From an uncultured Myxococcales bacterium (lineage in GTDB: Bacteria > Myxococcota_A > UBA9042), in contig CAIMEY010000079.1 of NCBI GenBank assembly GCA_903840165.1, positions 1 to 55,622 of the forward strand: a stretch of 55,622 bases of DNA. The letters are read 5' to 3'. Positions 42,478-53,560 of the stretch are shown here, one piece after another. The position numbers were made by a program, and so were the translations under genes. The number at the start of each line of letters is the position of its first letter. The first letter of the stretch is position 1. Under the pieces are notes generated by a model. That model saw nothing but the letters and a program-made list of their open reading frames with translations, was not told where the DNA came from and searched no databases.

Positions 42478-42762
42478 GCAGCGTGGCTCAGCCGGACTGT
42501 CTGGCCCAGATGTCGCGGCCTCGATTTTTGGGGGCTGCAACCCGCACGGAAAACCTGCACAATGCAGATGGCGTTGCTTGCCTTCAGCTGGCCCGCCTCG
42601 CATTTAGTGCCCTGAAATCAGCCTGTTCTCCGCGAACCCCTCCGCGCAGACCTTGCGCCGATCGCCCCGAGGCGATGGCCAATCAGGACCGACGCATCGG
42701 CAAATGACCGTCGCTGCGGCATCGACATCACCGAACGCCCTGTTCTGCCTGGGAGTTGGCCC

Positions 42763-45700
42763 ATGCCCTCATGTTGCTTGACGCGCTTGTTCGCCCTATG
42801 GCTTGCCTTGGCATTGGTCCTGGGCGCCTGCGGTTCCAACACCCCGGCCAAGGGCCCGACGCCGGCGGAGGTCAGCGAAGACGCGGGACAAGGGTCCCTG
42901 GATGGCAGCGAAAGCGATGGTATAGCAGACCTTTTACCCCTTGATACTACTGCTGATTTGACGCAGGTCACGGTTGCAGACGTCGCCGACGCCCAGTCTG
43001 GCGACCTGCCTCCCGACGGCAATGCCGATGCTGCGACCGATCAAGACGCACCGGTCGACGTCACAGCCTCCGACGCTGATGCAGACGACGCCGTTGCCGT
43101 TGCCGATGCCGTTGCCGATGCCGACTGGGATGGTGGGGCGGATAGCGATGACGTGCCTGAAATTGCAGACGATGTGACGACTGTCACGGACGATGTCGCC
43201 GATGCCGATGGCCAAATCAGTGCCCCTGATGACGGATTAACCGATGCTGGCAACGACGACGCGCAACAAACCCAGGCTGATTCAGAGGTTGCTCTGGCAT
43301 GTGCGGCCACCTGCGACGACGGTAATGGCTGCACGGTGGATGCGTGCGTGGACGGCCAGTGCACCCACGCCGCTGTGGACGGAAAAGCTTGTAATGACGG
43401 CGATATTTGCACATTTGGCGACGCATGCTTGGGCGGCGTCTGCCTACCTGGAACGCCGACCGGTTGCGACGACGGCAATGCCTGCACAAAGGGCGATCTC
43501 TGCCAGAAAAACGTTTGCTTACCAGGTGTTATCACGACTTGTGACGATGGCAATCCCTGCACGCTGGACGGCTGCGATCCGGGCAAAGGCTGCCAAACCG
43601 CTTACGCATCAGGGCCTTGCGATGACGGCAATGCGTGCACCAAGGGAGACAGCTGCCTCATCGGCCTATGCGCCGGTGCGAGCGCGACGTGCGACGACGG
43701 CAACGCCTGCACGGCGGATTCTTGTGACATTAAGCTAGGTTGCGTGAGTGTCAACCAGGACGGCATTGCCTGCAACGACGGCAATTCCTGCAACAACGGC
43801 GATGTCTGCAGCGACGGCGTGTGTTCGGGCGTGGGCGGCCCCAATTGCGACGACAAAAACCCTTGCACAACAGATGGTTGCACCCCGGCCAGTGGTTGCA
43901 CACACGTCAACAACAGCGACAGTTGCAGCGACGGCGAACCCTGCACGCTGGGCGATGCGTGCAGCAATGGTGCGTGCCAAGGCGGTGCACCAGACGCGTG
44001 TGACGACGGAAAGCCTTGCACTATAGATAGTTGCACCAAAGGCCTGGGGTGCGTCCACGCCAATTCGGCAGCGGCCTGTGACGACGGCAACGCCTGTACC
44101 GTCGGCGACGCCTGCGGTGACGGCGTCTGCCTTGGTGGGGCGGCCACGACCTGCGACGACAAAAACGCTTGTACAGCAGACGGTTGCTTGCCCCTGACCG
44201 GCTGCGTCCACACGGCCCTGAGCGACAAAGCGTGCGACGACGGCGAACCATGCACAGAGAAAGACGTTTGCCAGGCCGGCGTCTGCATCGGCGGCGCGCC
44301 CCCCGCGTGCGACGACAGCAACAGCTGCACCGTAGATTCATGTGTGATGGGGCTTGGTTGCAGCCACAAGGCCTTTGTCGGCCCCTGCGATGACGGCAAT
44401 GCCTGCACCAGCGGCGATCAGTGCCAAGGCCAGAACTGCGCATCCGGCGGCGCGACCAACTGCGACGACGCAAACCCGTGCACAGACGACGGCTGCGACC
44501 CGGTCAAAGGGTGCACCCACGTCAACAACACCTCGATCTGCAACGACAATAATGCTTGCACCACCGGTGACATCTGCAGCGGCGGCAATTGCAAAGGTCC
44601 AGGCAGTCTAGGCTGCGACGATAGCAACCCGTGCACGGACGATAGCTGTGACGCCAAGCTTGGTTGCAGCCACCTCGCCAATGCCGCAGTCTGCGACGAT
44701 GGCAACGCTTGCACCCTGGGCGACGCTTGCAAGGCGGCCGTGTGCATCGCCGGGACCGCGACGACATGTGACGACAATAACCCTTGCACAGCAGATAGTT
44801 GTGCACCGAAGACCGGATGCGACCATAGCGCTAACGCCGCAGCGTGTTCGGACGGCAACGCTTGCACAACAGCAGATATCTGCACGGCCGGTGCGTGTAA
44901 GGGCGGACCAGCGCTGTCCTGCGACGACGCAAACGTCTGTACGGACGATAGTTGCGACCCAAAGTTGGGCTGCGTGCACGGCAATAACCTGGCAGTTTGT
45001 GATGATGGCAGCGTCTGTACCGTCGGCGATGCCTGCAAGTCAGCCGCCTGTTTGCCTGGCGCCGCGACGAATTGCGACGACGCCAACCCGTGCACGGCCG
45101 ACGCCTGCGATGCCAAGCTTGGCTGCGGCCACACCGCGACAGCAGCGCCCTGCACCGACAACAATCTGTGCACGACCGTGGACAAGTGTGTCGGCGGCGC
45201 CTGCGTTGGGTCCGGGGCTGCCGACTGCAATGACAGCAACCCGTGCACCGACGATTCTTGTTCCGCAAAGGCGGGTTGCGCACATGCCAGCAATGCCCTG
45301 CCCTGCGACGACGGCAGCCCGTGCACGACCAGCGATGCCTGCAGCGGCGGCAAATGCGTTGGGAGCGGCGCGCTCAACTGCGACGACGCAAACCCGTGCA
45401 CCGTAGATAGCTGTGATGCTGCCTCGGGTTGCAAGCACTCCGCCGGAGCAGGCAACTGCAATGACGGCAATCCATGCACCAGTGCCGACAGTTGCCAGGG
45501 CGGCGTCTGCCAAGGCGGTCCCGCCGTCAGTTGCGACGACGCAAACGCGTGCACAGACGACGCCTGCGACGCCAAGACCGGCTGTATGCACAACAATAAC
45601 AAGGCGGCCTGCGACGACGGCAACGCGTGCACGAGCGGAGACACCTGCAGCGGCGGCCTCTGCTCGGGAGGCCCAGCGACCAGCTGCGACGACAAAAATG

Positions 45701-48700
45701 CTTGCACAGATGATAGTTGCGCGCCCAAGAGCGGTTGTGCGCACGCAAACAACACGGCAGTCTGTGACGACGCCAACGCGTGCACCACGGGTGACATTTG
45801 CGGCGGCGGCCTGTGCAAGGGAGCTGGCGGCCCGAACTGCGACGATGGCAACCTATGTACCGATGACGGTTGCACTTTGGTCGGCGGCTGCACCCACACC
45901 AACAACACCGTGGCGTGCACGGACAACAACGCCTGCACCAGCGGCGACGCGTGCCAGGGCGGCAACTGCCAGCCCGGACTTCCCACGGTCTGTGACGACA
46001 AAAATCCTTGTACGACCGATAGTTGCAACAACCAGACCGGCTGTTTGGTGAGCAACAACACCGCGCTATGCGACGATGCCAATGCGTGCACCACCGGCGA
46101 CTCGTGCAGCGGCGGCCTGTGCAAGGGCGGCGTGGCCCCCAACTGCGATGATGGCAACCCGTGCACCAATGACGCGTGCGACGTCAAACTCGGCTGCACG
46201 CATACCAATAACCTCGCCGCCTGCGACGACGCCAATCCGTGCACGACCGCCGACACCTGCAACACCGGCACCTGCAAAGGCGGCCCGGCCCTGAATTGCG
46301 ACGACGGCAACGCGTGCACGACCGACATATGCGATCCCAAGACCGCGTGCGGCCACAGCAATTACGTCGGTAGTTGCGACGACGGCAATCCGTGCACCAC
46401 CGGCGACACCTGCCAAGCCAGCGTCTGCGCCGGGACCGGGGCCCTGAACTGCGACGATTCGAACCCGTGCACCAGTGATTCCTGTAACGCCAAGACGGGT
46501 TGCGCCCACACCAACAACGCGTCGGCCTGCGATGATGGCAATGCGTGCACCACGGGCGACACCTGCGGCGGCGGCGTCTGCAGCCCGGGCGTAGCGCTGG
46601 GTTGCGATGACACAAACCCTTGCACTACAGATACTTGCGACGTCAAGGCCGGCTGCTTGCACGCAGCCAACAGCCTAGCCTGCGACGACGCCAACGCCTG
46701 CACAACGGGCGATGTCTGCAGCGGCGGCGTGTGCAAGTCCGGCGGCGCGACCAGTTGCGATGACGGCAATGCTTGTACGACCGACACGTGCGACAACAAG
46801 CTCGGCTGTACGCACGTTAATTCAACGAGTTCTTGCGAGGATGGCAGCGCCTGCACCGTCGGTGACGTCTGCAGCGGCGGCGTGTGCAAGGGCGGCGCGG
46901 CGCCGAACTGCGATGACGGCAATGCCTGCACCAGCGACGCTTGCGACGCTAAGATCGCATGCACGCACACGAATAACACGGCCGCGTGCAGTGACAACAA
47001 CGCCTGCACCAGCGGCGACGTCTGCACTGGCGGTGCCTGTCAACCCGGCAGCGCGGCCAACTGCAACGACGGAAACGCTTGCACAACCGATGCTTGCGAC
47101 AACATCGCTGGTTGCACCCACAGCAACGTCAGCGACGGCACCGGCTGCGACGATGGCACCGCCTGCACCGCCAATGACGTTTGCACAACAGGCACTTGCA
47201 AGGGGTCCGTGGTCAGTTGCGACGACAGCAATCCGTGCACGAATGACGCCTGCGACGCCAAGCTAGGCTGCACCCACAGCAACAACACGGCGGCGTGCAG
47301 TGACGGCAACGCCTGCACCACCGGCGACACCTGTGCCGGCGGATTGTGCAATCCCGGCGGCGCCTTGAACTGCAATGATGCCAACGCGTGCACCACCGAC
47401 AGCTGCGACAAAGTCAACGGTTGCATGCACGCAGCCCTAGCCGACGGCGGCTCCTGCGACGACGGCAACGCCTGCACCTCCGGCGACACCTGCAAGACGG
47501 GCCTATGCAGCAGCGGCGCGGTCATTAGCTGTGACGATAGCAACAGTTGCACCACGGACAGTTGCGACAGCGTCAAGGGCTGCCTGCACACCAACGTCGC
47601 CAACAACACGGCGTGCAGCGACGGCAACGCCTGCACCACGGCGGACGTCTGCAAGACCGGCGTCTGCACCGGTGGCACGGCCTTGGTCTGCCCTTCAGAC
47701 AGCAACCCCTGCACCGACGACTGCATTGCGGCGAGCGGTTGCGGCTTCAAGCTCAACAGTACGTGCGCGGCAAAAGCCGTTCCCTACACGGACTTAACCG
47801 ATTGCGGCGACACGCAGTGGGCGATGAGTCCTCTGATGACACTGGTCGGCTGGGCTGTCGACGGGACACCCGCCGCCGTCAAGCCAACCACCGGCGCATG
47901 CAGCATTAACTACAACAATGGCACGAGCTACACAGGTACGACCAAGGGTACGGCGACGTCCAACTTCTTGTACGACGCCAGCGCGGCCGTGGGCATCGGC
48001 CTGACCCTGACGCTGCAAAGCTACAATGGCGTCAAGGATACCAGCAATTCCTTGGATCAACGTTGGGTTGAAGTCTCGACCGATGGTTTTGTCACCCTTG
48101 CTGTGGCCCAGCAGATGGACAATGCGACGGGGATCAATGCGTGGACCAAGATGACGATCGATTTGTCGGCCCTGGCGGGCAGCAAGTTCCAGATTCGCTT
48201 CCGTTTTGACTCGATCAACAGCACCAACAACAATGGCACGGGGTGGTTTGTCGATGACGTAGCCGTCACCACCGGCTGCAGTGGCGCCGCGGCCTGCAAC
48301 GACAATAATACCTGCACAACAGACACTTGCAATGCAGCCACCGGAATCTGTAGCCACGTTAACGTCGCCGACGCCACCGTCTGCAACGACGGCAGCGCTT
48401 GCACCAGCGGCGACGCCTGCATGACCGGCGTCTGCGCGGGCACGGCCAAGGTTTGCAGCGACAACAACGCTTGCACAACAGATACTTGCAATGCAGTCAG
48501 CGGCGCGTGCGTCTACACCAACGTCGTGGCGGGCACGGTGTGCGACGATGGCAACCTCTGCACGACAACGGACGTCTGCACCACGGGCGTTTGCGCCGGC
48601 GCTGCGGCCACGTGCAACGACAATAACACTTGCACAACAGATACTTGTGACAGCAAGACCGGCAACTGCGTCCACACCAACATGGCCAACGGCGCCGGCT

Positions 48701-51700
48701 GTAATGACGGCAACTTGTGCACGAGCAGCGACCTGTGCACAGGCGGCGTTTGCGCAGGTACGGCCAACGTATGCAACGACAATAATGCTTGCACAACAGA
48801 TAGTTGCAGTGCCGCCACCGGAGCGTGTCAGTTCGTCGCCGTGGCCAATGGCGGTAGCTGCAGCGACGGCAGCGCCTGCACCAGTGGCGACACCTGCCAA
48901 GCGGGCGTCTGCAGCGGTGTGGCCAAGGTCTGTAACGACAATAATGCTTGCACATCAGATAGTTGCAACCCAAGCACCGGCGTCTGCGTATTCGGCAACG
49001 TCACCGACGGAACTTTGTGCGACGACGGCCTAGCGTGCACCACGGCAGACGCCTGCACCAAGGGCATTTGCGGCGGCGTAGCCAAGGTCTGTAACGACAA
49101 TAACGTTTGCACAACGGATAGTTGCGACATCGCCACAGGCAACTGCGTCTACACCGCGGTCGCCAACGGCGGCGTCTGCAGCGACAGCAACGCCTGCACC
49201 AGCGGTGACAGCTGCCAAGCCGGCACCTGCACCGGCACGGCCAAGGTCTGCACCGACAACAACACCTGCACGAGCGACGCCTGCAACCCCAGTACAGGCG
49301 CGTGCGTGTTCAGCAATTTGGCGGACGGCACCTCGTGCAATGACGGCCTAGCCTGCACCACGGCCGACGCCTGCACCTTGGGCGTCTGCGGCGGCACGGC
49401 AAAGACGTGCAACGACAATAATGCTTGTACAACCGATAGTTGTGACGCACCTACCGGCAACTGCGTCAACACGGCGGTCAGCGACGGCACCGTCTGCAAC
49501 GACGGCAATGCTTGCACCAGCGGCGACGCGTGCAAGACGGGCATCTGCGGCGGCACGGCCAAGGTTTGCAATGACAATAACACTTGTACATCAGATAGTT
49601 GCAATGCGGTCACCGGCAGTTGCGTCTACGCAAACGTCGCCGACGGCACCGGCTGTAACGACGGCGTAGCTTGCACGGCCAATGACATCTGCAGCAAGGG
49701 CACCTGCGCCGGCACGGCCAAGGTGTGCAATGACAACAACGCTTGCACAACAGATAGTTGCGACGCCGTCAGTGGCAACTGCGCCTTCACGGCCCTTGCC
49801 AACGGAGCGGCTTGCAACGACGGCAATGCGTGCACCAGCGGGGAAGTTTGCCAGAACGGTAGCTGCCTCGGCACGGCCAAGGTGTGCAACGACAATAACG
49901 CTTGTACTGCAGATACTTGCGACGTCGTTACCGGCAACTGCGTCTTTGCGGCCGTGGTCAATGGCACGGTCTGCACCGACGGCAATGCGTGCACGACCAG
50001 CGACGCCTGCCAGACGGGCGTTTGCGTTGGCACAACCAAGGTTTGCAACGACAGCAACACGTGCACGACCGACACCTGCGACGTCAGCAGCGGCAACTGC
50101 GTCTACACGACGCTCAGCGACGGCAGCCCGTGCAACGACGGAAATACTTGTACAGACAATGACTTGTGCGCAAAGTCGGTCTGCAGTGGGACGGCCAAGC
50201 AGTGCAATGACAACAACGTCTGCACCACAGACTCGTGCAATGTCAACACGGGGATCTGCAGCTTTGTCAACGTCTTAGATGGCACCGTCTGCGATGACGG
50301 CAACGCGTGTACGACCAGCGACGGCTGCAAGACCGGGGCCTGCACAGGTACGGCCAAAGTCTGCAACGACAGTAATGTTTGTACATCAGACACTTGCAAC
50401 ACGATTGGCGGCGCGTGTGCCTACGCCAACGTGCCCGACGGCAGTCAGTGCACGGACGGCAATGCTTGCACCAGCGTCGATGTCTGCACAGCCGGCAGTT
50501 GCGCCGGCAAGCCTGTGGTATGCAACGACAATAACGCCTGTACAACCGATGCCTGCGACCTGGCCACCGGCAACTGCGTCTACACCAACGTGGCCGATAA
50601 CACCAAGTGCGATGACAGCAAACTCTGCACAACAACAGACATTTGCACCAAGGGCGTCTGCGCGGGCACCGTCACGGTCTGTAACGACAACAACGCTTGC
50701 ACCACCGACGCGTGCAATACTGGCACCGGCGTCTGCGGCTACACGCCTGTAACCGACGGAACTGTCTGTAATGACGGCAGTGTTTGCACGAGCAACGACG
50801 CATGCTCGACCGGCGTCTGCACGGGCATGGGCACGGTCTGCAATGACACCAACCCGTGCACAACCGACACTTGTGACGCAAAGTCAGGAGCTTGCGTGTA
50901 CACGCCCATCAGCAATGGCGGGTCCTGCGACGACGGCAACCCGTGCACCAGCCCGGACACCTGCAACAACGGCGGCTGCACCGGCCCGATCAAGAACTGC
51001 GATGACGGCAACGCGTGCACAACCGACGCGTGCAACGCCGGCTCGGGCGTGTGCGTGCACGGCAGTCTGCTCGATGGCACGATTTGCGCAATGAGTCCAG
51101 GCGGTTGTATTGGCTTATCGGTCTGCTCGAGCGGCACGTGCAAGGCCGGCGATTCCTCGTGCAATGACGGTAATCCATGCACCACTGATACCTGCAACGT
51201 CGCTGGTCAATACTGCGAAAGTACGGCCATGGCCGATGGAATTGCCTGCAAAGGCGTAGACCCGTGCCTTCTCGGTGCGGTCTGCGGCAGCGGCTTCTGC
51301 GGCGGCGGCGTCGTCAAGAACTGCGACGACGGGCAGCTGTGTACCCAGGACACGTGCGATGCGGCCGGCAACTGCGTGCACAACAACCTGACCAATACGC
51401 CTTGCAATGACCAAAACGCGTGCTCTTCTCCCGACTTATGCCAGAGTGGTACATGCGTGGGCGCGGGCGGCAATTGCGACGACGGCATCACCTGCACCAC
51501 CGACGTTTGCAATTTCGTAAGTGGTTGCGCACATGTGGCGGCACCTGACCTCACGCCGTGCAATGACGGCAATGCCTGCACCAGCCCGGACGTGTGTCAG
51601 AGCGGCGCGTGTACCAGCGCTAGCAACGGCAACTGCGACGACAAGAACACTTGCACAACCGACTCTTGCGGCGCCAACGGCTGTATCAACGCGGCCGTGG

Positions 51701-53502
51701 TCGATGGCACTTCCTGCTCCGACGGCAACGCCTGCACGACGCCGGACAAGTGCGCCACCGGCAAATGCGCGGCGGGCCCAGCGGCCAACTGCGATGACGC
51801 CAACGGGTGTACGACCGATTTCTGTGACATTGTGGTAGGTTGCAAGCACACCAACATGCCCGTGGCCGCCACGTGCACCGATGCAAGCGTCTGCACAACC
51901 GGCGACGCTTGTGACGGCAACGGCCTGTGCAAGACGTCCGGCTCGCTCAGCTGTGACGACAAAAACGCTTGTACGTTAGATACTTGCGATGCTGTCAAAG
52001 GCTGCTTGCACGCCAACCTGACCGACGGATCCTCCTGCAGCGACGGCATGGCCTGCACCACGGCCGATGCGTGCAAGGGCGGCGCTTGCTTGGGCAACAA
52101 CCCATGCAATGACAACAACCCGTGTACGTTTGACAATTGCTCGAGCGGCTGCTTGTACGTCGCGACGACCGATACCTGCGACGACGGCAATCCGTGCACG
52201 ACGGTCGATGCGTGCGCCAACAAGGCATGCGTCGGGGGCTCGCCGAAAAACTGTGACGATGCTAATGCTTGCACGACGGACGCCTGCGACAAGGTCACCG
52301 GCAACTGCACCCACGTCACCCTGGCCAATGGCGCACCCTGCAGCGACGGGAACGTTTGCACCACTGGCGACGTCTGCAGCAACAGCGCCTGCAGCGGCAC
52401 GTTGGTGGCTGAAGGAACCCCTTGTAATGACAACAATGTCTGCACAGTCGGCGAGGGATGCAGCAAGACCGGCGTTTGCACCAATGGCGCGCCAAACCTT
52501 TGCAATGACGCCAATCTATGCACGGACGATAGCTGTGATGCCGTCAACCAAGCCTGCGTCAACGCGCCAAATGCCGTCACGTGCACCGATGGCACGGCCT
52601 GCACCAGCGGCGACGTCTGCAGCGGCGGTGCCTGCGCGGGCGTGGCGGTGAACTGCAACGACAACAATCCGTGCTCGACCGATAGCTGCGATGCGGTAAA
52701 GGGCTGTACCTACATTGCGTTAACTGCTGGTACCCCATGCACCGATGGCAACGCGTGCACCACGGGCGATGTTTGCACCATGACTAGCAAGATGGTGTGC
52801 GTCGGGCCCGGCACACTGAACTGCGCCGATAGCAATGTCTGCACGGCGGACCTGTGCAACGGCAGCCTGGGCTGCTTGGCCAAAGACGCGACGTGCAATG
52901 ACTATAACCCTTGCACTACTGACGCTTGCTCCGCCAATGGCTGCACCCACGCAACCACGGCCCAGGGGTGCGCGACCTTGACGTTGCCGTGGAGCGACGC
53001 CGTGGCGTGTGGCGACGTCAACTGGGTCCTCTCGCCTGCGCTGGTCAATGGCGCAGCGCCGCCCGTGAGCTCCAAGGTGGTCTGGGGCATCGACGGCACG
53101 CCGAATCCGCCGGGCTACCACTCGGCCTCGTGCTCGCTCAACTACAACGACGGTCTGGGCTACCCGGGGCAAAACACGGGCTCCGCGACGTTGCAGGGCT
53201 GGATTACCGGGGCGGGCAAGACCAAGCTGACACTGACATTCTGGTCCTACGATGACACCAATGCCGACAACACCGTGGATTCAAGGGTGATTGAAGCGTC
53301 GGCCGATGGCTTTGCGACCAAGCCTGTGGCCGTGACGCTGGACAACCTCGGTGCAAAGAAGGCGTGGAGCCAGCAGATCGTGGACCTGTCGCCGCTGGTT
53401 GGCAAACTGTTCCAGATTCGCTTCCGCTTTGATTCCAAGACGATCAACGCGGGCAGCGGGGCAGGCTGGTTTGTCGACGACATTCAGGTGACTGGGCAGT
53501 GA
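42763..53502 (+). CDS. Giant CTDC-repeat surface lipoprotein (3579 aa)
   Basis: The signal peptide ends LVLGAC (lipobox), then an Asp-rich acidic stretch (residues of about 30-170). Residues of about 175-1665 and 1845-3400 are about 70 Dicty_CTDC-type repeats of 40-48 residues with six conserved Cys (pattern CDDGNACTTGDTC, then NCDDGNPCTNDACD-x-GC). Two beta-sandwich modules interrupt and close the array (about 1674-1840 and 3404-3579). Both share SINYNNG/SLNYNDG, FQIRFRFDS and GxGWFVDD, like MAM or immune-inhibitor-A C-terminal modules. It is probably a long disulfide-stiffened stalk with two binding heads, used for adhesion or predation. First-array and second-array repeats differ in consensus. 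Confidence 0.85.
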   Translation: MPSCCLTRLFALWLALALVLGACGSNTPAKGPTPAEVSEDAGQGSLDGSESDGIADLLPLDTTADLTQVTVADVADAQSGDLPPDGNADAATDQDAPVDVTASDADADDAVAVADAVADADWDGGADSDDVPEIADDVTTVTDDVADADGQISAPDDGLTDAGNDDAQQTQADSEVALACAATCDDGNGCTVDACVDGQCTHAAVDGKACNDGDICTFGDACLGGVCLPGTPTGCDDGNACTKGDLCQKNVCLPGVITTCDDGNPCTLDGCDPGKGCQTAYASGPCDDGNACTKGDSCLIGLCAGASATCDDGNACTADSCDIKLGCVSVNQDGIACNDGNSCNNGDVCSDGVCSGVGGPNCDDKNPCTTDGCTPASGCTHVNNSDSCSDGEPCTLGDACSNGACQGGAPDACDDGKPCTIDSCTKGLGCVHANSAAACDDGNACTVGDACGDGVCLGGAATTCDDKNACTADGCLPLTGCVHTALSDKACDDGEPCTEKDVCQAGVCIGGAPPACDDSNSCTVDSCVMGLGCSHKAFVGPCDDGNACTSGDQCQGQNCASGGATNCDDANPCTDDGCDPVKGCTHVNNTSICNDNNACTTGDICSGGNCKGPGSLGCDDSNPCTDDSCDAKLGCSHLANAAVCDDGNACTLGDACKAAVCIAGTATTCDDNNPCTADSCAPKTGCDHSANAAACSDGNACTTADICTAGACKGGPALSCDDANVCTDDSCDPKLGCVHGNNLAVCDDGSVCTVGDACKSAACLPGAATNCDDANPCTADACDAKLGCGHTATAAPCTDNNLCTTVDKCVGGACVGSGAADCNDSNPCTDDSCSAKAGCAHASNALPCDDGSPCTTSDACSGGKCVGSGALNCDDANPCTVDSCDAASGCKHSAGAGNCNDGNPCTSADSCQGGVCQGGPAVSCDDANACTDDACDAKTGCMHNNNKAACDDGNACTSGDTCSGGLCSGGPATSCDDKNACTDDSCAPKSGCAHANNTAVCDDANACTTGDICGGGLCKGAGGPNCDDGNLCTDDGCTLVGGCTHTNNTVACTDNNACTSGDACQGGNCQPGLPTVCDDKNPCTTDSCNNQTGCLVSNNTALCDDANACTTGDSCSGGLCKGGVAPNCDDGNPCTNDACDVKLGCTHTNNLAACDDANPCTTADTCNTGTCKGGPALNCDDGNACTTDICDPKTACGHSNYVGSCDDGNPCTTGDTCQASVCAGTGALNCDDSNPCTSDSCNAKTGCAHTNNASACDDGNACTTGDTCGGGVCSPGVALGCDDTNPCTTDTCDVKAGCLHAANSLACDDANACTTGDVCSGGVCKSGGATSCDDGNACTTDTCDNKLGCTHVNSTSSCEDGSACTVGDVCSGGVCKGGAAPNCDDGNACTSDACDAKIACTHTNNTAACSDNNACTSGDVCTGGACQPGSAANCNDGNACTTDACDNIAGCTHSNVSDGTGCDDGTACTANDVCTTGTCKGSVVSCDDSNPCTNDACDAKLGCTHSNNTAACSDGNACTTGDTCAGGLCNPGGALNCNDANACTTDSCDKVNGCMHAALADGGSCDDGNACTSGDTCKTGLCSSGAVISCDDSNSCTTDSCDSVKGCLHTNVANNTACSDGNACTTADVCKTGVCTGGTALVCPSDSNPCTDDCIAASGCGFKLNSTCAAKAVPYTDLTDCGDTQWAMSPLMTLVGWAVDGTPAAVKPTTGACSINYNNGTSYTGTTKGTATSNFLYDASAAVGIGLTLTLQSYNGVKDTSNSLDQRWVEVSTDGFVTLAVAQQMDNATGINAWTKMTIDLSALAGSKFQIRFRFDSINSTNNNGTGWFVDDVAVTTGCSGAAACNDNNTCTTDTCNAATGICSHVNVADATVCNDGSACTSGDACMTGVCAGTAKVCSDNNACTTDTCNAVSGACVYTNVVAGTVCDDGNLCTTTDVCTTGVCAGAAATCNDNNTCTTDTCDSKTGNCVHTNMANGAGCNDGNLCTSSDLCTGGVCAGTANVCNDNNACTTDSCSAATGACQFVAVANGGSCSDGSACTSGDTCQAGVCSGVAKVCNDNNACTSDSCNPSTGVCVFGNVTDGTLCDDGLACTTADACTKGICGGVAKVCNDNNVCTTDSCDIATGNCVYTAVANGGVCSDSNACTSGDSCQAGTCTGTAKVCTDNNTCTSDACNPSTGACVFSNLADGTSCNDGLACTTADACTLGVCGGTAKTCNDNNACTTDSCDAPTGNCVNTAVSDGTVCNDGNACTSGDACKTGICGGTAKVCNDNNTCTSDSCNAVTGSCVYANVADGTGCNDGVACTANDICSKGTCAGTAKVCNDNNACTTDSCDAVSGNCAFTALANGAACNDGNACTSGEVCQNGSCLGTAKVCNDNNACTADTCDVVTGNCVFAAVVNGTVCTDGNACTTSDACQTGVCVGTTKVCNDSNTCTTDTCDVSSGNCVYTTLSDGSPCNDGNTCTDNDLCAKSVCSGTAKQCNDNNVCTTDSCNVNTGICSFVNVLDGTVCDDGNACTTSDGCKTGACTGTAKVCNDSNVCTSDTCNTIGGACAYANVPDGSQCTDGNACTSVDVCTAGSCAGKPVVCNDNNACTTDACDLATGNCVYTNVADNTKCDDSKLCTTTDICTKGVCAGTVTVCNDNNACTTDACNTGTGVCGYTPVTDGTVCNDGSVCTSNDACSTGVCTGMGTVCNDTNPCTTDTCDAKSGACVYTPISNGGSCDDGNPCTSPDTCNNGGCTGPIKNCDDGNACTTDACNAGSGVCVHGSLLDGTICAMSPGGCIGLSVCSSGTCKAGDSSCNDGNPCTTDTCNVAGQYCESTAMADGIACKGVDPCLLGAVCGSGFCGGGVVKNCDDGQLCTQDTCDAAGNCVHNNLTNTPCNDQNACSSPDLCQSGTCVGAGGNCDDGITCTTDVCNFVSGCAHVAAPDLTPCNDGNACTSPDVCQSGACTSASNGNCDDKNTCTTDSCGANGCINAAVVDGTSCSDGNACTTPDKCATGKCAAGPAANCDDANGCTTDFCDIVVGCKHTNMPVAATCTDASVCTTGDACDGNGLCKTSGSLSCDDKNACTLDTCDAVKGCLHANLTDGSSCSDGMACTTADACKGGACLGNNPCNDNNPCTFDNCSSGCLYVATTDTCDDGNPCTTVDACANKACVGGSPKNCDDANACTTDACDKVTGNCTHVTLANGAPCSDGNVCTTGDVCSNSACSGTLVAEGTPCNDNNVCTVGEGCSKTGVCTNGAPNLCNDANLCTDDSCDAVNQACVNAPNAVTCTDGTACTSGDVCSGGACAGVAVNCNDNNPCSTDSCDAVKGCTYIALTAGTPCTDGNACTTGDVCTMTSKMVCVGPGTLNCADSNVCTADLCNGSLGCLAKDATCNDYNPCTTDACSANGCTHATTAQGCATLTLPWSDAVACGDVNWVLSPALVNGAAPPVSSKVVWGIDGTPNPPGYHSASCSLNYNDGLGYPGQNTGSATLQGWITGAGKTKLTLTFWSYDDTNADNTVDSRVIEASADGFATKPVAVTLDNLGAKKAWSQQIVDLSPLVGKLFQIRFRFDSKTINAGSGAGWFVDDIQVTGQ

Positions 53503-53560
53503 CGGCGGGGGCTGGGGCGTGTAGGATGGAGGGGCGCGCGCGTTTTTGGGGCAGAAGAAC

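Noticed and set aside
42480..42560. tRNA-like start GGGGCAGCGTGGCTCAGCCGG
   Set aside because: No anticodon arm or T-arm follows. The match to a D-arm is chance.
44418..46361. Long minus-strand open frame (647 codons) opposite the giant lipoprotein gene
   Set aside because: It mirrors the repeat structure of the + strand gene with rows of Ser/Leu/Gln-rich units (LSSQ, ALPSSQ). It is an antisense shadow of the Cys repeats.
43300..52900. CRISPR-like or tandem-repeat array
   Set aside because: Repeat units are coding, about 130-145 bp, imperfect and Cys-patterned. There are no short identical repeats with unique spacers and no cas gene.
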